NCBI GenBank assembly: GCA_009786175.1
Contig: WQTQ01000226.1
Coordinates: 1-36,989, forward strand
From: Bacillota bacterium
GTDB lineage: Bacteria; Bacillota_A; Clostridia; Lachnospirales; WQUN01
DNA length: 36,989 bases
Direction: 5' to 3'
Both the position numbers and the translations under genes were made by a program. The notes beneath the pieces were generated by a model. That model made no database searches and had not been told where the DNA came from. It saw only the letters and a list, made by a program, of their open reading frames with translations. How positions within the stretch are numbered: the stretch's first letter is position 1; each line of letters opens with the position of its first letter. Positions 24,717 through 33,106 of this stretch are shown piece after piece.

Positions 24717-25772
24717 TTATATCAGCTCCTTATACACATTTTCTATTTCTTGTGCCATCCGTTCTGCGGTAAATTGCTGGGTATACAACAATCTTGCCCC
24801 GTCAGACAGCTCTTTGTATAAATCCGGGGCGTCTTTTATTTTTGTTATCGCATCATCTAAAGCTTGAGCGTCTTCTGCAGGGACCACAATACCGTTTACG
24901 CCATCTTTAATAACATGAGAATCTATTTGTGTGGATATTACCGGCTTTCCTATACTCATTCCGAAAAGTATGGGTATCGGAATCGCATCTTCTTCTTTAG
25001 ACAAATTAATTTGTACATCTGTAACACACATAAGTTTGTCGGCACTTTGAACATAATCCAATAAGCGCACGTTTTGCAATTGTTCCTTTTTAATGCGCCG
25101 CCGCATATGGGGCTTGTGTCCGCCATCTGCTCCTGCAATCAGTATTATTACATTGTAGGGCAATTCCCTTGCTGTGTCTAGAACATAGTCATAAACATTC
25201 GTTAATTTTGCGGTGCAAGTTACCACAAAGGAATTATCCGGGATGTTAAATTGTCTTTGCAAACGCAATCTTTCGCCCACGGCATATTCGTTGGCAGAGT
25301 GGACACCGTTGTAAATCATGCGTATTTTTGCGGAAGGTACGCCTGTTTCCAATAAATTTTTGTGTGCATTGACAAAAGCAGCAATTGAGACATATTTTTT
25401 ACCGGCTAACAGTTTTGCAAAAAAACCTGCCTGTACAACCTCATGCTGGGTGTGTACATGCTTGCACTTGCCAAACATACGCGCCGCAATACGCCCTATG
25501 AAGCATGAATGTGTATGCAATATATCCGGCATAAATTCTTTAATTTTCTGCTTTATAGCCATTGCTTCTGCCCATACACCGGTTTGTTTGGAGTCATAAA
25601 ACCGGCACGGTATTTTATTTTGTTTGAACAGTGATTTTAACCCGGAATCCTCGGGCAGCAAAACTTGCATGGCAAAGGTGGAATTACAGGCGTCGAACAG
25701 GGTAAGTATATGCTGCCCCGCGCTGCCTATATCTCTGTCTGTGATAATATGCAGTACTTTTATTCTGCTCAT
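24717..25772 (-). CDS. Glycosyltransferase family 4 protein
   Basis: 351 residues, GT-B fold. N-terminal domain with KVLHIITDRDIGSAGQHILT and DILHTHSCFIGRIAARMFG. C-terminal Rossmann-like domain with VVTCTAKLTNVYDYVLD, ILIAGADGGHKPHMR and SIGKPVISTQIDSH, the region of the UDP-sugar-binding site in GT4. A canonical EX7E-like pair is not well preserved at the expected place. AGAGGA lies 6 nt before the ATG. It shares about half its layout with the next glycosyltransferase, 29 nt upstream. The sugar and acceptor are unknown. Confidence 0.85.
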   Translation of the reverse strand: MSRIKVLHIITDRDIGSAGQHILTLFDACNSTFAMQVLLPEDSGLKSLFKQNKIPCRFYDSKQTGVWAEAMAIKQKIKEFMPDILHTHSCFIGRIAARMFGKCKHVHTQHEVVQAGFFAKLLAGKKYVSIAAFVNAHKNLLETGVPSAKIRMIYNGVHSANEYAVGERLRLQRQFNIPDNSFVVTCTAKLTNVYDYVLDTARELPYNVIILIAGADGGHKPHMRRRIKKEQLQNVRLLDYVQSADKLMCVTDVQINLSKEEDAIPIPILFGMSIGKPVISTQIDSHVIKDGVNGIVVPAEDAQALDDAITKIKDAPDLYKELSDGARLLYTQQFTAERMAQEIENVYKELI

Positions 25773-25801
25773 AATCAGTCCTCTTTTAGCGTGTCCGAAT
25801 T

Positions 25802-26914
25802 TTATATCAAGTCCGTGTATAACTGTTCTGTTTTGGTTACCATTTCCTGTACGGTAAACCGTTTGGTATATATTTGGCGCGCTTTTGCGGAAATGGCTGC
25901 GTAAAACGCATGGTCCGTTTGTAATTTATTTACCGCTTCCGTCAATGCGCTTGGGTTACGGATGGGTATTATGATGCCGTTTTCACCATTGGAAATTACA
26001 TACGGGTTGCCGCCGTAATCTGTGACGATGGCGGGCTTACCAACGCTCATCCCTTGGATTAATGCCATAGATGTGGCTTCCGTGCCAAATGATGCGGACA
26101 ATTGTACATCCATTACTGCCAGAAGTTCGTCCACTTCCGTTACAAACCCAAGAAGCCGTACATTTGTAATACCTTCGTTTTTGATGCGTGCTTCCAAATG
26201 TGTGCGTCTTTCCCCGTCACCTGCAATTAATACAAACGCGTCTGGCAGGTTTTTGGCCGCATCCAGTACATCATCCTGGCCTTTTACCTCTGTAAGCCGG
26301 GCTATTTGCGCAAGAATAAACGCATCTTGCGGAATGCTAAACTTCGCACGTAATTGTTCACGTTCCTCGTCAGAGTACTCTTTCGCGGGAGCCGTGCCGT
26401 TAAATATTACATGAATGTTCTTTGCCGAAGTGCCAAGGGCAAGCAAGTTGTCTTTTGCCGCCGGTGATACGGCAATAATTGCATCGCTAAAGTAATTATT
26501 TATCCACCCGAAAATATTACGCATTGGAAAAATTTTTTGCCAGGTTGCCGGTTCAAAAACACTGTGACGGGTGTATACGATTTTACATTTTTTGTACCGC
26601 CGTGCGGCCAGACGCCCGGAAAGGGACGCATGTGTATGGATAATATGGGGCTGCAGCTTCTTTATTTCCTTAAGCAGCACGCCAACCGCCTTTAGTGAAA
26701 ATGAACTTTCCGCAAGGTGCGGTAACTCTATGCAGGTTATGTCATGGCTTTGGAAAATTGGCGTTAACTTTGCATTTTGCGGCAAGGCAATTATGGGTTC
26801 AAACTTTTGACGGTTAACGCCCGTATGCTTATCCAGTAAGGCCAACAATTGATGGCCCGCGCCGCCAACATTGCTGTCTGTCAGCACATGTAAAATTTTT
26901 ATCTTATTACTCAT
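25802..26914 (-). CDS. Glycosyltransferase family 4 protein
   Basis: 370 residues, GT-B fold: KILHVLTDSNVGGAGHQLLA, IIHTHASLSGRLAARRYK, then IAQIARLTEVKGQDDVLDAA, FVLIAGDGERRTHLE and MSVGKPAIVTDYGGNPYVI. The final E-rich acceptor-side segment, EATSMALIQGMSVGKP, is where the family has EX7E. It is the closest relative in the window of the neighbouring GT. Its start overlaps the O-antigen ligase by 8 bp. It probably adds a sugar to a surface glycan. Confidence 0.9.
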   Translation of the reverse strand: MSNKIKILHVLTDSNVGGAGHQLLALLDKHTGVNRQKFEPIIALPQNAKLTPIFQSHDITCIELPHLAESSFSLKAVGVLLKEIKKLQPHIIHTHASLSGRLAARRYKKCKIVYTRHSVFEPATWQKIFPMRNIFGWINNYFSDAIIAVSPAAKDNLLALGTSAKNIHVIFNGTAPAKEYSDEEREQLRAKFSIPQDAFILAQIARLTEVKGQDDVLDAAKNLPDAFVLIAGDGERRTHLEARIKNEGITNVRLLGFVTEVDELLAVMDVQLSASFGTEATSMALIQGMSVGKPAIVTDYGGNPYVISNGENGIIIPIRNPSALTEAVNKLQTDHAFYAAISAKARQIYTKRFTVQEMVTKTEQLYTDLI

Positions 26915-28496
26915 AGTAATTACTCACAACATCCGATTTTTTCTGTACGGGCAAGGGTGGCATATTTACCTTTGCAAAAGCCATACTTATACCTATAAAA
27001 AGGTAAAATGTTAACAGCACACGATAATTGTAAAACACGAAGTCTGTAACGCCTTGGAATAAAAAACCTATTACAGCAGCCACCATTGCGGCCGCCATTA
27101 CGCGCTGTTTAAAACATGTAACCCGGCGCAGGAAATTAGCCATTGTCCTGAAATAGCAAGCTATTACAGCCACAAACACCAAAAAACCTATTACACCCAG
27201 CTCTACAAGATACTGAATGTATAGACTGTGGGAATGGGGCGAATATATGGCCGCCAGTGCGTAAAACGGGTACACAGTATTGTAGGCGTCAATACCTTGA
27301 CCAACGCCGCCCAGCCAAAAATCTTGCAGCATGCGTATACTGCCGCGCCAAATGTTTAAACGGAAGGCAGTTGAAGTATCTGTAGTATCTAAAATAGATA
27401 ATATTCTGTTTATAATTGTTTGGGGCAAAACAAGTGGCAAAGCCGCCACAGCCGGGATAAACAATACGACTAACCGCTTTTCGATTATAAGTACAAAAAT
27501 GCCAATAGCCAATGCCAGCGATAAATAACACCCACGGGAAAGGGTCAGCATTAAATTTAACAAAAGCAGACCGGCAATGCCAACTGCACAAAATTTCCGA
27601 AAAAACCCTTTAAGGTAAACAATGCAAGCCGCCGCCATAGGAATGGCCAGAAGCAAGTATGTGCCGTAAACATTTGGGTTGCCAAAGGTAGAAAATATCC
27701 TGCCTTCCCCGGCAAACGCATCTTGGTCCAGCCAGATGCCGCTGTCTAAACCGGCTACCCTTTGCCATAAGCCAACAAGCCCTGTAAACGCGGCGGATAT
27801 GACAAATGTTTTTATCAAAAAGTCTACGGATTTTACGGTGGTGCAGCAGGCCACAACCACCAGCGCAGACATCATAAACACGGAAGTTAGCACCGCTATT
27901 TGTATACTTGACCGCGGCGCAAGAGACAGTACCGCAGCAACCATAGAAACAACAATGAAAATTACTAAAAAAATTGCCGTACTGTCGATAACAAACTTAC
28001 GGCTTAAAAACACCAAAAATAAAATTGGTACAAGCATCGCAGCCAGCATCATTGTAGGCAAGAAAGGTGTAGCAAATAAAACAGCGGCGATTCCCATTGC
28101 AGGGAACGCAAACAACACCCACTGAAAAAATGCCTTTATACCCAACCCGACTTGCGCCTTATCACCGGGCTGGGGTATTGGGGTGCCAATATTTTCGCAA
28201 GCAGTATTAATAAGCCATGAGCCGGAACACAGCTTTGAAAGTACACTATTCCAATACGTCGGAGCCGATACCGGTTTTGGCAAACCGTTTAGCAGGACAT
28301 TGACCACAGACGCGAAAAAGCTTCGTTTTACGCTGTCTTCCAATGGCCCGGAGTCTGCAACAAATGCACGGGCTGTAAAACTGTTTCCGCACAGTCTTTT
28401 AAAAAATTCTAACATAGCCGTAAGCCCGCGGAAGAACAGACTGCCATCCATCCAACGGGAGATTGCCGTAAAAAATGCCGCAAGTTTAATTGACAA
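26907..28496 (-). CDS. O-antigen ligase/polymerase family membrane protein
   Basis: 529 residues with about a dozen hydrophobic segments. The Wzy_C-type block has FGNPNVYGTYLLLAIPM, the large loop FRLNIWRGSIRMLQDFWLGG, and IYSPHSHSLYIQYLVELG. The His in the HSH-type loop and Arg in RLNIWRG correspond to the conserved ligase residues. The likely role is polymerisation or ligation of lipid-linked glycans at the membrane. The frame begins with a TTG at 28496 (AAAGGCGG 8 nt upstream), overlapping the previous gene by 11 bp; an ATG at 28448 is the alternative start. Confidence 0.9.
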   Translation of the reverse strand: MSIKLAAFFTAISRWMDGSLFFRGLTAMLEFFKRLCGNSFTARAFVADSGPLEDSVKRSFFASVVNVLLNGLPKPVSAPTYWNSVLSKLCSGSWLINTACENIGTPIPQPGDKAQVGLGIKAFFQWVLFAFPAMGIAAVLFATPFLPTMMLAAMLVPILFLVFLSRKFVIDSTAIFLVIFIVVSMVAAVLSLAPRSSIQIAVLTSVFMMSALVVVACCTTVKSVDFLIKTFVISAAFTGLVGLWQRVAGLDSGIWLDQDAFAGEGRIFSTFGNPNVYGTYLLLAIPMAAACIVYLKGFFRKFCAVGIAGLLLLNLMLTLSRGCYLSLALAIGIFVLIIEKRLVVLFIPAVAALPLVLPQTIINRILSILDTTDTSTAFRLNIWRGSIRMLQDFWLGGVGQGIDAYNTVYPFYALAAIYSPHSHSLYIQYLVELGVIGFLVFVAVIACYFRTMANFLRRVTCFKQRVMAAAMVAAVIGFLFQGVTDFVFYNYRVLLTFYLFIGISMAFAKVNMPPLPVQKKSDVVSNYYE

Positions 28497-29109
28497 TTTG
28501 ATAACCGCCTTTAATCATTACCCATACGTCTGTATCCGCGTAAAAACCGCGCCCGTCGGAACGGGGCACAAGCAGAAGGTTATTTGTTGGTATCCTGTAG
28601 CCATCAACAATGTCGCGGCCGGTGGTTACATTAACCATACCGTCCGGGCCGGAAACAGCTGTCGCAAGGCCGCTTCTTAGAATAAATTCTGCGCCCGCTT
28701 CCGCGATAAGTATCTGACCTGCCGGGATATTAAGCGGAGTAAACGGAACAACTTGCCCTGCGCCTCCGTTTATTGCAATTGCAGCTACAGCATCTAAAAG
28801 TTCCCCGTAAACAGCCTCGAAATACTGTATCATTTCCGAAAACAATGCTTCCCGATCTACATTAAAAACAGAAGTGTCGGTGAGTACATCGGTGGGAACA
28901 ATGCCGGGTGTCATATAGCTTAAAATAGCGCGCAGTTCATTTATTTCCTCCCGAAGCTCTGCCACCTGACGGTCCACATAACTACGGGGTACAAGCGGAT
29001 CGCCTGCGGTACCCGGCTGGGCAGAGGCCGGGATAAAATGCGCCATGCCAAAGGCCACAACCAGCATAGCCACAACTATTAGAGATTTGAAAATTTTTAC
29101 TCTTTTCAT
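28486..29109 (-). CDS. Secreted coiled-coil protein of unknown function
   Basis: 207 residues. The signal peptide (KIFKSLIVVAMLVVAFGMAH) probably ends at ASA-QP. The mature protein begins DPLVPRSYVDRQVAELREEI, a short coiled coil. The C-terminal part has ILIAEAGAEFILRSGLATAV and LLLVPRSDGRGFYADTDVW, which match a hypothetical family I have seen in Clostridia and Bacilli surface loci. It may be a cell-wall or periplasm-side component of the polysaccharide locus. It overlaps dusB by 4 bp (ATGA) and the O-antigen ligase by 11 bp. Confidence 0.75.
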   Translation of the reverse strand: MKRVKIFKSLIVVAMLVVAFGMAHFIPASAQPGTAGDPLVPRSYVDRQVAELREEINELRAILSYMTPGIVPTDVLTDTSVFNVDREALFSEMIQYFEAVYGELLDAVAAIAINGGAGQVVPFTPLNIPAGQILIAEAGAEFILRSGLATAVSGPDGMVNVTTGRDIVDGYRIPTNNLLLVPRSDGRGFYADTDVWVMIKGGYQIVN

Positions 29110-30077
29110 TTCGGTTCCTCCATTATTTCGCTTAGCAGATTTTCCATTTCATCTACTGTACTTGCTTTATTTACACGCCGCCTAATATCTGCAGAGCCAT
29201 ACATCCCCTTGGTGTACCATGAAATATGTTTGCGCATTTCTTCAATACGCGCCGTTGGGTGCGCGGCTACTGCATGCAGGTGGGCGATTGCTGTCTTAAT
29301 TACATCTACCTTAGTTGGAGGGGGTGGTAACGTGCCTGTTTCAAAATATTTTAACGTGCGGGAAAACAACCAGGGGTTTCCCATTGCACCGCGGGCAATC
29401 ATCAGGCCGTCACAGCCGGATTCTTGCATACGTTTTATTGCGGTTTCCGGCGTAAAAATGTCGCCGTTGCCGATTACGGGTATTTTTACCGCTTGCTTTA
29501 CCGCTGAAATAGCGTCCCAGTCTGCTTCACCGGAATAATACTGGTCCCGGGTACGCCCATGGACAACTATTGCCGCCGCACCGGATCCTTCGGCGATTTT
29601 TGCCATTTCTACCGCATTGACCGTAGCCGGGGTAAAGCCCTTGCGAATTTTAACCGTAACCGGACGATGGGAAGCTTTTACGGCAGATTCTATCATTTGT
29701 GCGGCTAACAACGGGCTTTGCATAAGTGCCGCGCCCTCACCGTTTTTTACAATTTTGGGCATTGGACAGCCCATATTAATATCCACTATGTCGTACTGCA
29801 CCTCTGGAAAATTATCGTCTATGCGCTTTATGGCTTCCGATAAAATTTCCGGCTCGTGACCAAAAAATTGAATTGACCATGGGTGCATGTAGGCCGGGTT
29901 TTCCATAAGACGAATAGTGTTTTTATTACCATAAACTATGCTTTTGGCACTTACCATTTCTGAAACAGTAAGGCCCGCGCCGTGCTGCCACACAATGTCC
30001 CGGAAGAATTGATCCGAAACACCTGCCATAGGTGCCATAATAAGGTGGTTTCTAATTTTTACATTTCCCAGCTGCAT
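29106..30077 (-). CDS. dusB: tRNA-dihydrouridine synthase, DusB type
   Basis: 323 residues, FMN-dependent TIM barrel reducing uridine to dihydrouridine in tRNA. Visible motifs are LIMAPMAGVSDQFFR (12-26), VDINMGCP with catalytic Cys104, VTVKIRKGF, IVVHGRTRDQYYSG, IPVIGNGDIF and GLMIARGAMGNPWLF; the C-terminal helical domain is present. DusB is the usual Firmicutes paralogue. AAAGGGA precedes the ATG at 30077. It is the first gene of the operon continuing to DUF4364, preceded by a promoter-like box shared with the BRO gene. Confidence 0.93.
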   Translation of the reverse strand: MQLGNVKIRNHLIMAPMAGVSDQFFRDIVWQHGAGLTVSEMVSAKSIVYGNKNTIRLMENPAYMHPWSIQFFGHEPEILSEAIKRIDDNFPEVQYDIVDINMGCPMPKIVKNGEGAALMQSPLLAAQMIESAVKASHRPVTVKIRKGFTPATVNAVEMAKIAEGSGAAAIVVHGRTRDQYYSGEADWDAISAVKQAVKIPVIGNGDIFTPETAIKRMQESGCDGLMIARGAMGNPWLFSRTLKYFETGTLPPPPTKVDVIKTAIAHLHAVAAHPTARIEEMRKHISWYTKGMYGSADIRRRVNKASTVDEMENLLSEIMEEPK

Positions 30078-30103
30078 AGTCTATCCCTTTCATATTTCCC
30101 ACA

Positions 30104-30134
30104 CAGTTTTAACATTTCCCCGTAAAAAATGCAA
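30104..30134 (-). promoter_or_regulatory. Promoter-like box upstream of dusB, shared with the BRO-N gene
   Basis: On the minus strand TTGCAT, 17-bp spacer, TAAAAC (with TG extended -10) inside AAATGTTAAAACTG. The whole 31-bp block aligns without gaps with 31743-31773. Confidence 0.6.
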
Positions 30135-30161
30135 GTAAAAACCATGCATTTGGACAAATAT

Positions 30162-30195
30162 GGCAAAAAATAAATGGAGCTGCCTGGACAGCTCC
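30162..30195 (-). terminator. Intrinsic terminator of the BRO-Gfo operon
   Basis: GGAGCTG/CAGCTCC stem (30176-30182 with 30189-30195) starts at the last base of the Gfo gene stop, loop of 6, followed on the minus strand by ATTTATTTTTT. Confidence 0.85.
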
Positions 30196-31229
30196 TATCT
30201 CAACCACACTTTCTTCTGCAACTTCGCGCTTTCAATGGCACCGTACACCATGTTCATACTGTAGTAATTTTCGTGGCAATCTGTTTCCGCAGGACGGTTT
30301 TCGTTAAGTGCGGCGAACATTTCATCTATGCAGCCCGCGTGGCTGGTAGGCAAATCTTCCCCGAATAAGGGCAGTATATGTTCGTCAAATGGCCGCATAA
30401 AGCCTGTGGCACCGGGTTTTACAATTTGCGCCACAGGGGCAGTTTTGCCGTCCCATTTTATGCTGCCAACCTCTCCGCAAAGCCGCCAGTCGCATTCCCA
30501 TGTTGTGTTGTGCCCTTCGGCGCACCAAGAACCCTGGTAGTTGTACACAACGCCGTTTTCAAACTCAAATATTGCCACCGCGTTTGCCGCGCCTTTGTAC
30601 CAGCTGCCGGGCGGGTTAAACTCGTGGCAGTAAACAGAAACCGGGTTGCTGCCCGCTATAAACCGGGCCTGGTAGAATGTGTGTATGGCCATGTCAAGTA
30701 CAAGTACGTTGTCCATTAAATCCCTAAACCCGCCAAAATGGGCTCCTATAAAAAAGCTTGAGCCGATGAACCCCAGCCGCCCTATTATCTTGTCGTCTAC
30801 AGCTTTACGCAATGTGCGCATACCGGGCAGATATATGCGGTTTTGCATAACAGAATACCGCCTGCCACAGGCATCCGCCGTTTTAATTTGGTTAAGTGCC
30901 TCTTCACGTGTTGCGGCCATTGGCTTTTCTCCAAGTACATCACACCCGGCTTTTAGTGCGCCGGTGACAACATGCTCGTGGGCTTCCGGCGTTGTACAGT
31001 CGATTACCACGTTAAAGCCCAGCCCGGCGGCAAGGGCATCCGTTATGTTGCCGAACACCGCGCAGTCTGCAAGGCCTTGCCCGGTGTAATCCTCTTTCAT
31101 TTTACGGGCTTTTTCCGGGATAATGTCGCAAAGACCCAGCACCCGGCAATCCTGCCGCTGCAAAATGCACTTTATCCATACGTGGCCCATGCCCCCGCAG
31201 CCCACCAATAAAATATTAAATTTTGCCAT
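30195..31229 (-). CDS. Gfo/Idh/MocA family oxidoreductase
   Basis: 344 residues. N-terminal Rossmann fold with ILLVGCGGMGHVWIK, VVIDCTTPEAHEHVV and LGEKPMAATREEA, the EKP motif carrying the catalytic Lys. The C-terminal alpha/beta domain has DNVLVLDMAIHTFYQARFI, with the D-x-H pair of the active site. It uses NAD(P) on sugars or sugar-like substrates; the specific substrate is unknown. GGAGGTG precedes the ATG. The start overlaps the upstream BRO-N gene by 14 bp. Confidence 0.9.
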   Translation of the reverse strand: MAKFNILLVGCGGMGHVWIKCILQRQDCRVLGLCDIIPEKARKMKEDYTGQGLADCAVFGNITDALAAGLGFNVVIDCTTPEAHEHVVTGALKAGCDVLGEKPMAATREEALNQIKTADACGRRYSVMQNRIYLPGMRTLRKAVDDKIIGRLGFIGSSFFIGAHFGGFRDLMDNVLVLDMAIHTFYQARFIAGSNPVSVYCHEFNPPGSWYKGAANAVAIFEFENGVVYNYQGSWCAEGHNTTWECDWRLCGEVGSIKWDGKTAPVAQIVKPGATGFMRPFDEHILPLFGEDLPTSHAGCIDEMFAALNENRPAETDCHENYYSMNMVYGAIESAKLQKKVWLR

Positions 31230-31707
31230 GTGGCACCTCCAATGATAAAGGTATGTCTTTTTTAGTTATGTTTAACTGCTCGTACCCATCCCCTGTCTTG
31301 TTGATATGCTTTTGTATTTCTTTAACAGATTCTGCCCCTGCTTCTATCAGCGCGGCTTCAATGTCTGTACTGTTTGCCACTACCTCTGCAAGCCATAAAC
31401 GGAAGGGCTCTGCCTTTGGGCTGGGTATAATTTGTACAAGGTACACCACCTCACGGAAGTCCAGTACATCGGTGAAATAGTATTTGCCATTTGCGGCAGG
31501 CATTTTCAACTGGTCGGATTCTCTTACCAGTTGATTTTTTCGCGCTGCTAAATCATGCTTAAGTTGTTTCCAGTATTTTCGCGCCGTATCATAGTCACTG
31601 CCCGTTAGAATAGCGCAAATATCAACGGCAGAGTACCACCATTTTTCTGCCGGGCCGTCATAAAAACAGCGGATTTGTTTTCCGGCAAAAGGGTTTATCA
31701 TTTGCAT
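31216..31707 (-). CDS. BRO-N domain protein
   Basis: 163 residues. The N-terminal BRO-N-like domain contains IRCFYDGPAEKWWYSAVDIC, YWKQLKHDL and YYFTDVLDFREVVYLVQIIP, followed by a PSPKAEPFRLWLA segment. The C-terminal 40 residues are charged and helical. BRO-N domains bind DNA and are common in phage and mobile-element antirepressors. GGGGGG lies 8 nt before the ATG. It forms an operon with the downstream oxidoreductase, an odd pairing. Confidence 0.75.
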   Translation of the reverse strand: MQMINPFAGKQIRCFYDGPAEKWWYSAVDICAILTGSDYDTARKYWKQLKHDLAARKNQLVRESDQLKMPAANGKYYFTDVLDFREVVYLVQIIPSPKAEPFRLWLAEVVANSTDIEAALIEAGAESVKEIQKHINKTGDGYEQLNITKKDIPLSLEVPHGKI

Positions 31708-31742
31708 TTTCTTGCCCCCCTAAATTTTCTACGTGTTTTCCT

Positions 31743-31773
31743 CAGTTTTAACATTTACTGGGCAAAATTGCAA
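31743..31773 (-). promoter_or_regulatory. Promoter-like box upstream of the BRO-N gene
   Basis: On the minus strand TTGCAA, 17-bp spacer, TAAAAC within AAATGTTAAAACTG; the same block precedes dusB. Confidence 0.6.
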
Positions 31774-31880
31774 TCAAATATGCAAAAACACTTGACACAT
31801 TTTGAAGACGAGATAAAAGATGTCCTAAAATATCAAAAAAGCTTTTACAGATATGGTATTATATTTATGAGGTGATGTTA

Positions 31881-31967
31881 ATGACTAAGTATTATGAAAT
31901 TATCGACAAAGCAAAAAAATTCCGGATACACATTGTGGTATCCGGCAAAATATACAGGAGGACATGA
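31881..31967 (+). CDS. 28-residue leader ORF containing a hairpin
   Basis: GAGGTGA, 5 nt, ATG: a good initiation site. It encodes MTKYYEIIDKAKKFRIHIVV and eight more residues, ending TGA 3 nt before the next ATG. Its 3' half forms the 8-bp hairpin CCGGATAC/GTATCCGG (31922-31945). The downstream ribosome site AGGAGG (31956-31961) is translated as its last codons, so reading this ORF would control initiation of the next gene. It may be a leader peptide or the stump of a longer gene. Confidence 0.5.
   Translation: MTKYYEIIDKAKKFRIHIVVSGKIYRRT
31922..31945 (+). promoter_or_regulatory. Hairpin inside the leader ORF
   Basis: A perfect 8-bp stem (CCGGATAC with GTATCCGG, 8-nt loop) ends 10 nt before the ribosome site of the 375-residue gene. 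No U-tract follows, so it is not an intrinsic terminator. Confidence 0.5.
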
Positions 31968-31970
31968 CAT

Positions 31971-33098
31971 ATGTTGAATGATCAAAATACCGTAGTGATA
32001 AAGGACGTTATCCCCGACCCGGCATGGATAAACCACCCTATACCAATGACATTTTCCGCTGTGTGCGCTTTTGTTGATATGCAAATCAAAAACACCAAGG
32101 CGAGCGAGGAAACGAAGAGAAAAAACATGAAAATAAGAGTACCGTTATGTTTAGCGGCAAGCGGTATAGGGTTTATGTTTACCTATGATAACGAGTTTCT
32201 TACGAGCCGCCAAAAGATACAGAACAATACTTTTCTCGACGCTTTGTGCAACGATGACTATATTCGATATACGATGAAATTTTTGCAGTATGAATATACG
32301 TTAATAAAAAATAACAAAAAAAATAAAGCCGAAATGTATCAAGCCATTAAGGATTCTGTTGCGCAAGGTAAGCCGTTACTTGCCAAAAAAGCGGTAGGCA
32401 GACTTTGGAATATAATAATGGGTTATAATGAAAAAACCGAATCAATCTTAGGTTATCAGCCCATACTCGATTGGGTTGACGCAGAATATATGGTAAACAA
32501 TAATCCCGCGAACGAAATATGCGAAAACGGAATGTTTCATAAAAAAGATTGGTACGAATCCATCGAACAGCTTTTGGTTATCGGCGACAAAACCCGAGAA
32601 AAAATCTGTGTAACCGATTTTGTGCCATATTGGATTTCGATTATGGAAATGCAGGGAACGGAAAATCTTTACTGCGGCTTCAATGCCCATGACGCATTTA
32701 TAAATTTATTAAAAGATGATGAGTTTTTCTCTGCTGCCGATTATGAACAGCTTTTACGCGCGTATAATTTAATACAGGGCTTAGGCGGCGGGCTTCCCGA
32801 ATGCAGACATTATACAAAATTTGCACTCAGGCATGGTCATTTTACAAAATGTTTCAAAACTGAAATACCCGCCAATTTTAAAATCTTTCAGAAAAAAGTT
32901 GATAAACATTTTGCTAATACGCATAATCAATGCTGGAATGTTTGGAGAACTTCCGGCTTCGAGCCTGATGTTAAGAAAGAAAATGTCGAGGCTTTTAGAA
33001 CTTGGGAGGTTAGGGAAAAGGTTTTACAAATATTTGAGATTATCAAGAACAATGATTTGGTTGTATATGAAGCGTTAAAAAAACATTTAGTATTCTAA
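31971..33098 (+). CDS. Unrecognised 375-residue protein
   Basis: AGGAGG lies 9 nt before the ATG. The protein is soluble by appearance, with no signal peptide or membrane helix. Notable segments are LCLAASGIGFMFTYDNEFLT, ILGYQPILDWVDAEYM, FVPYWISIMEMQGTENLYCG and NLIQGLGGGLPECRHYTKFA. I do not recognise the family and will not assign a function. Base composition is more AT-rich than the neighbouring PBP and oxidoreductase genes, suggesting acquisition. It ends 8 bp before the convergent mscS stop, and the only likely controlling element is the leader ORF upstream. Confidence 0.75.
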   Translation: MLNDQNTVVIKDVIPDPAWINHPIPMTFSAVCAFVDMQIKNTKASEETKRKNMKIRVPLCLAASGIGFMFTYDNEFLTSRQKIQNNTFLDALCNDDYIRYTMKFLQYEYTLIKNNKKNKAEMYQAIKDSVAQGKPLLAKKAVGRLWNIIMGYNEKTESILGYQPILDWVDAEYMVNNNPANEICENGMFHKKDWYESIEQLLVIGDKTREKICVTDFVPYWISIMEMQGTENLYCGFNAHDAFINLLKDDEFFSAADYEQLLRAYNLIQGLGGGLPECRHYTKFALRHGHFTKCFKTEIPANFKIFQKKVDKHFANTHNQCWNVWRTSGFEPDVKKENVEAFRTWEVREKVLQIFEIIKNNDLVVYEALKKHLVF

Positions 33099-33106
33099 CC
33101 ACCGAT

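Noticed and set aside
27679..28680. Long plus-strand open frames opposite the O-antigen ligase
   Set aside because: Low-complexity shadows of a real membrane protein gene, with no ribosome site.
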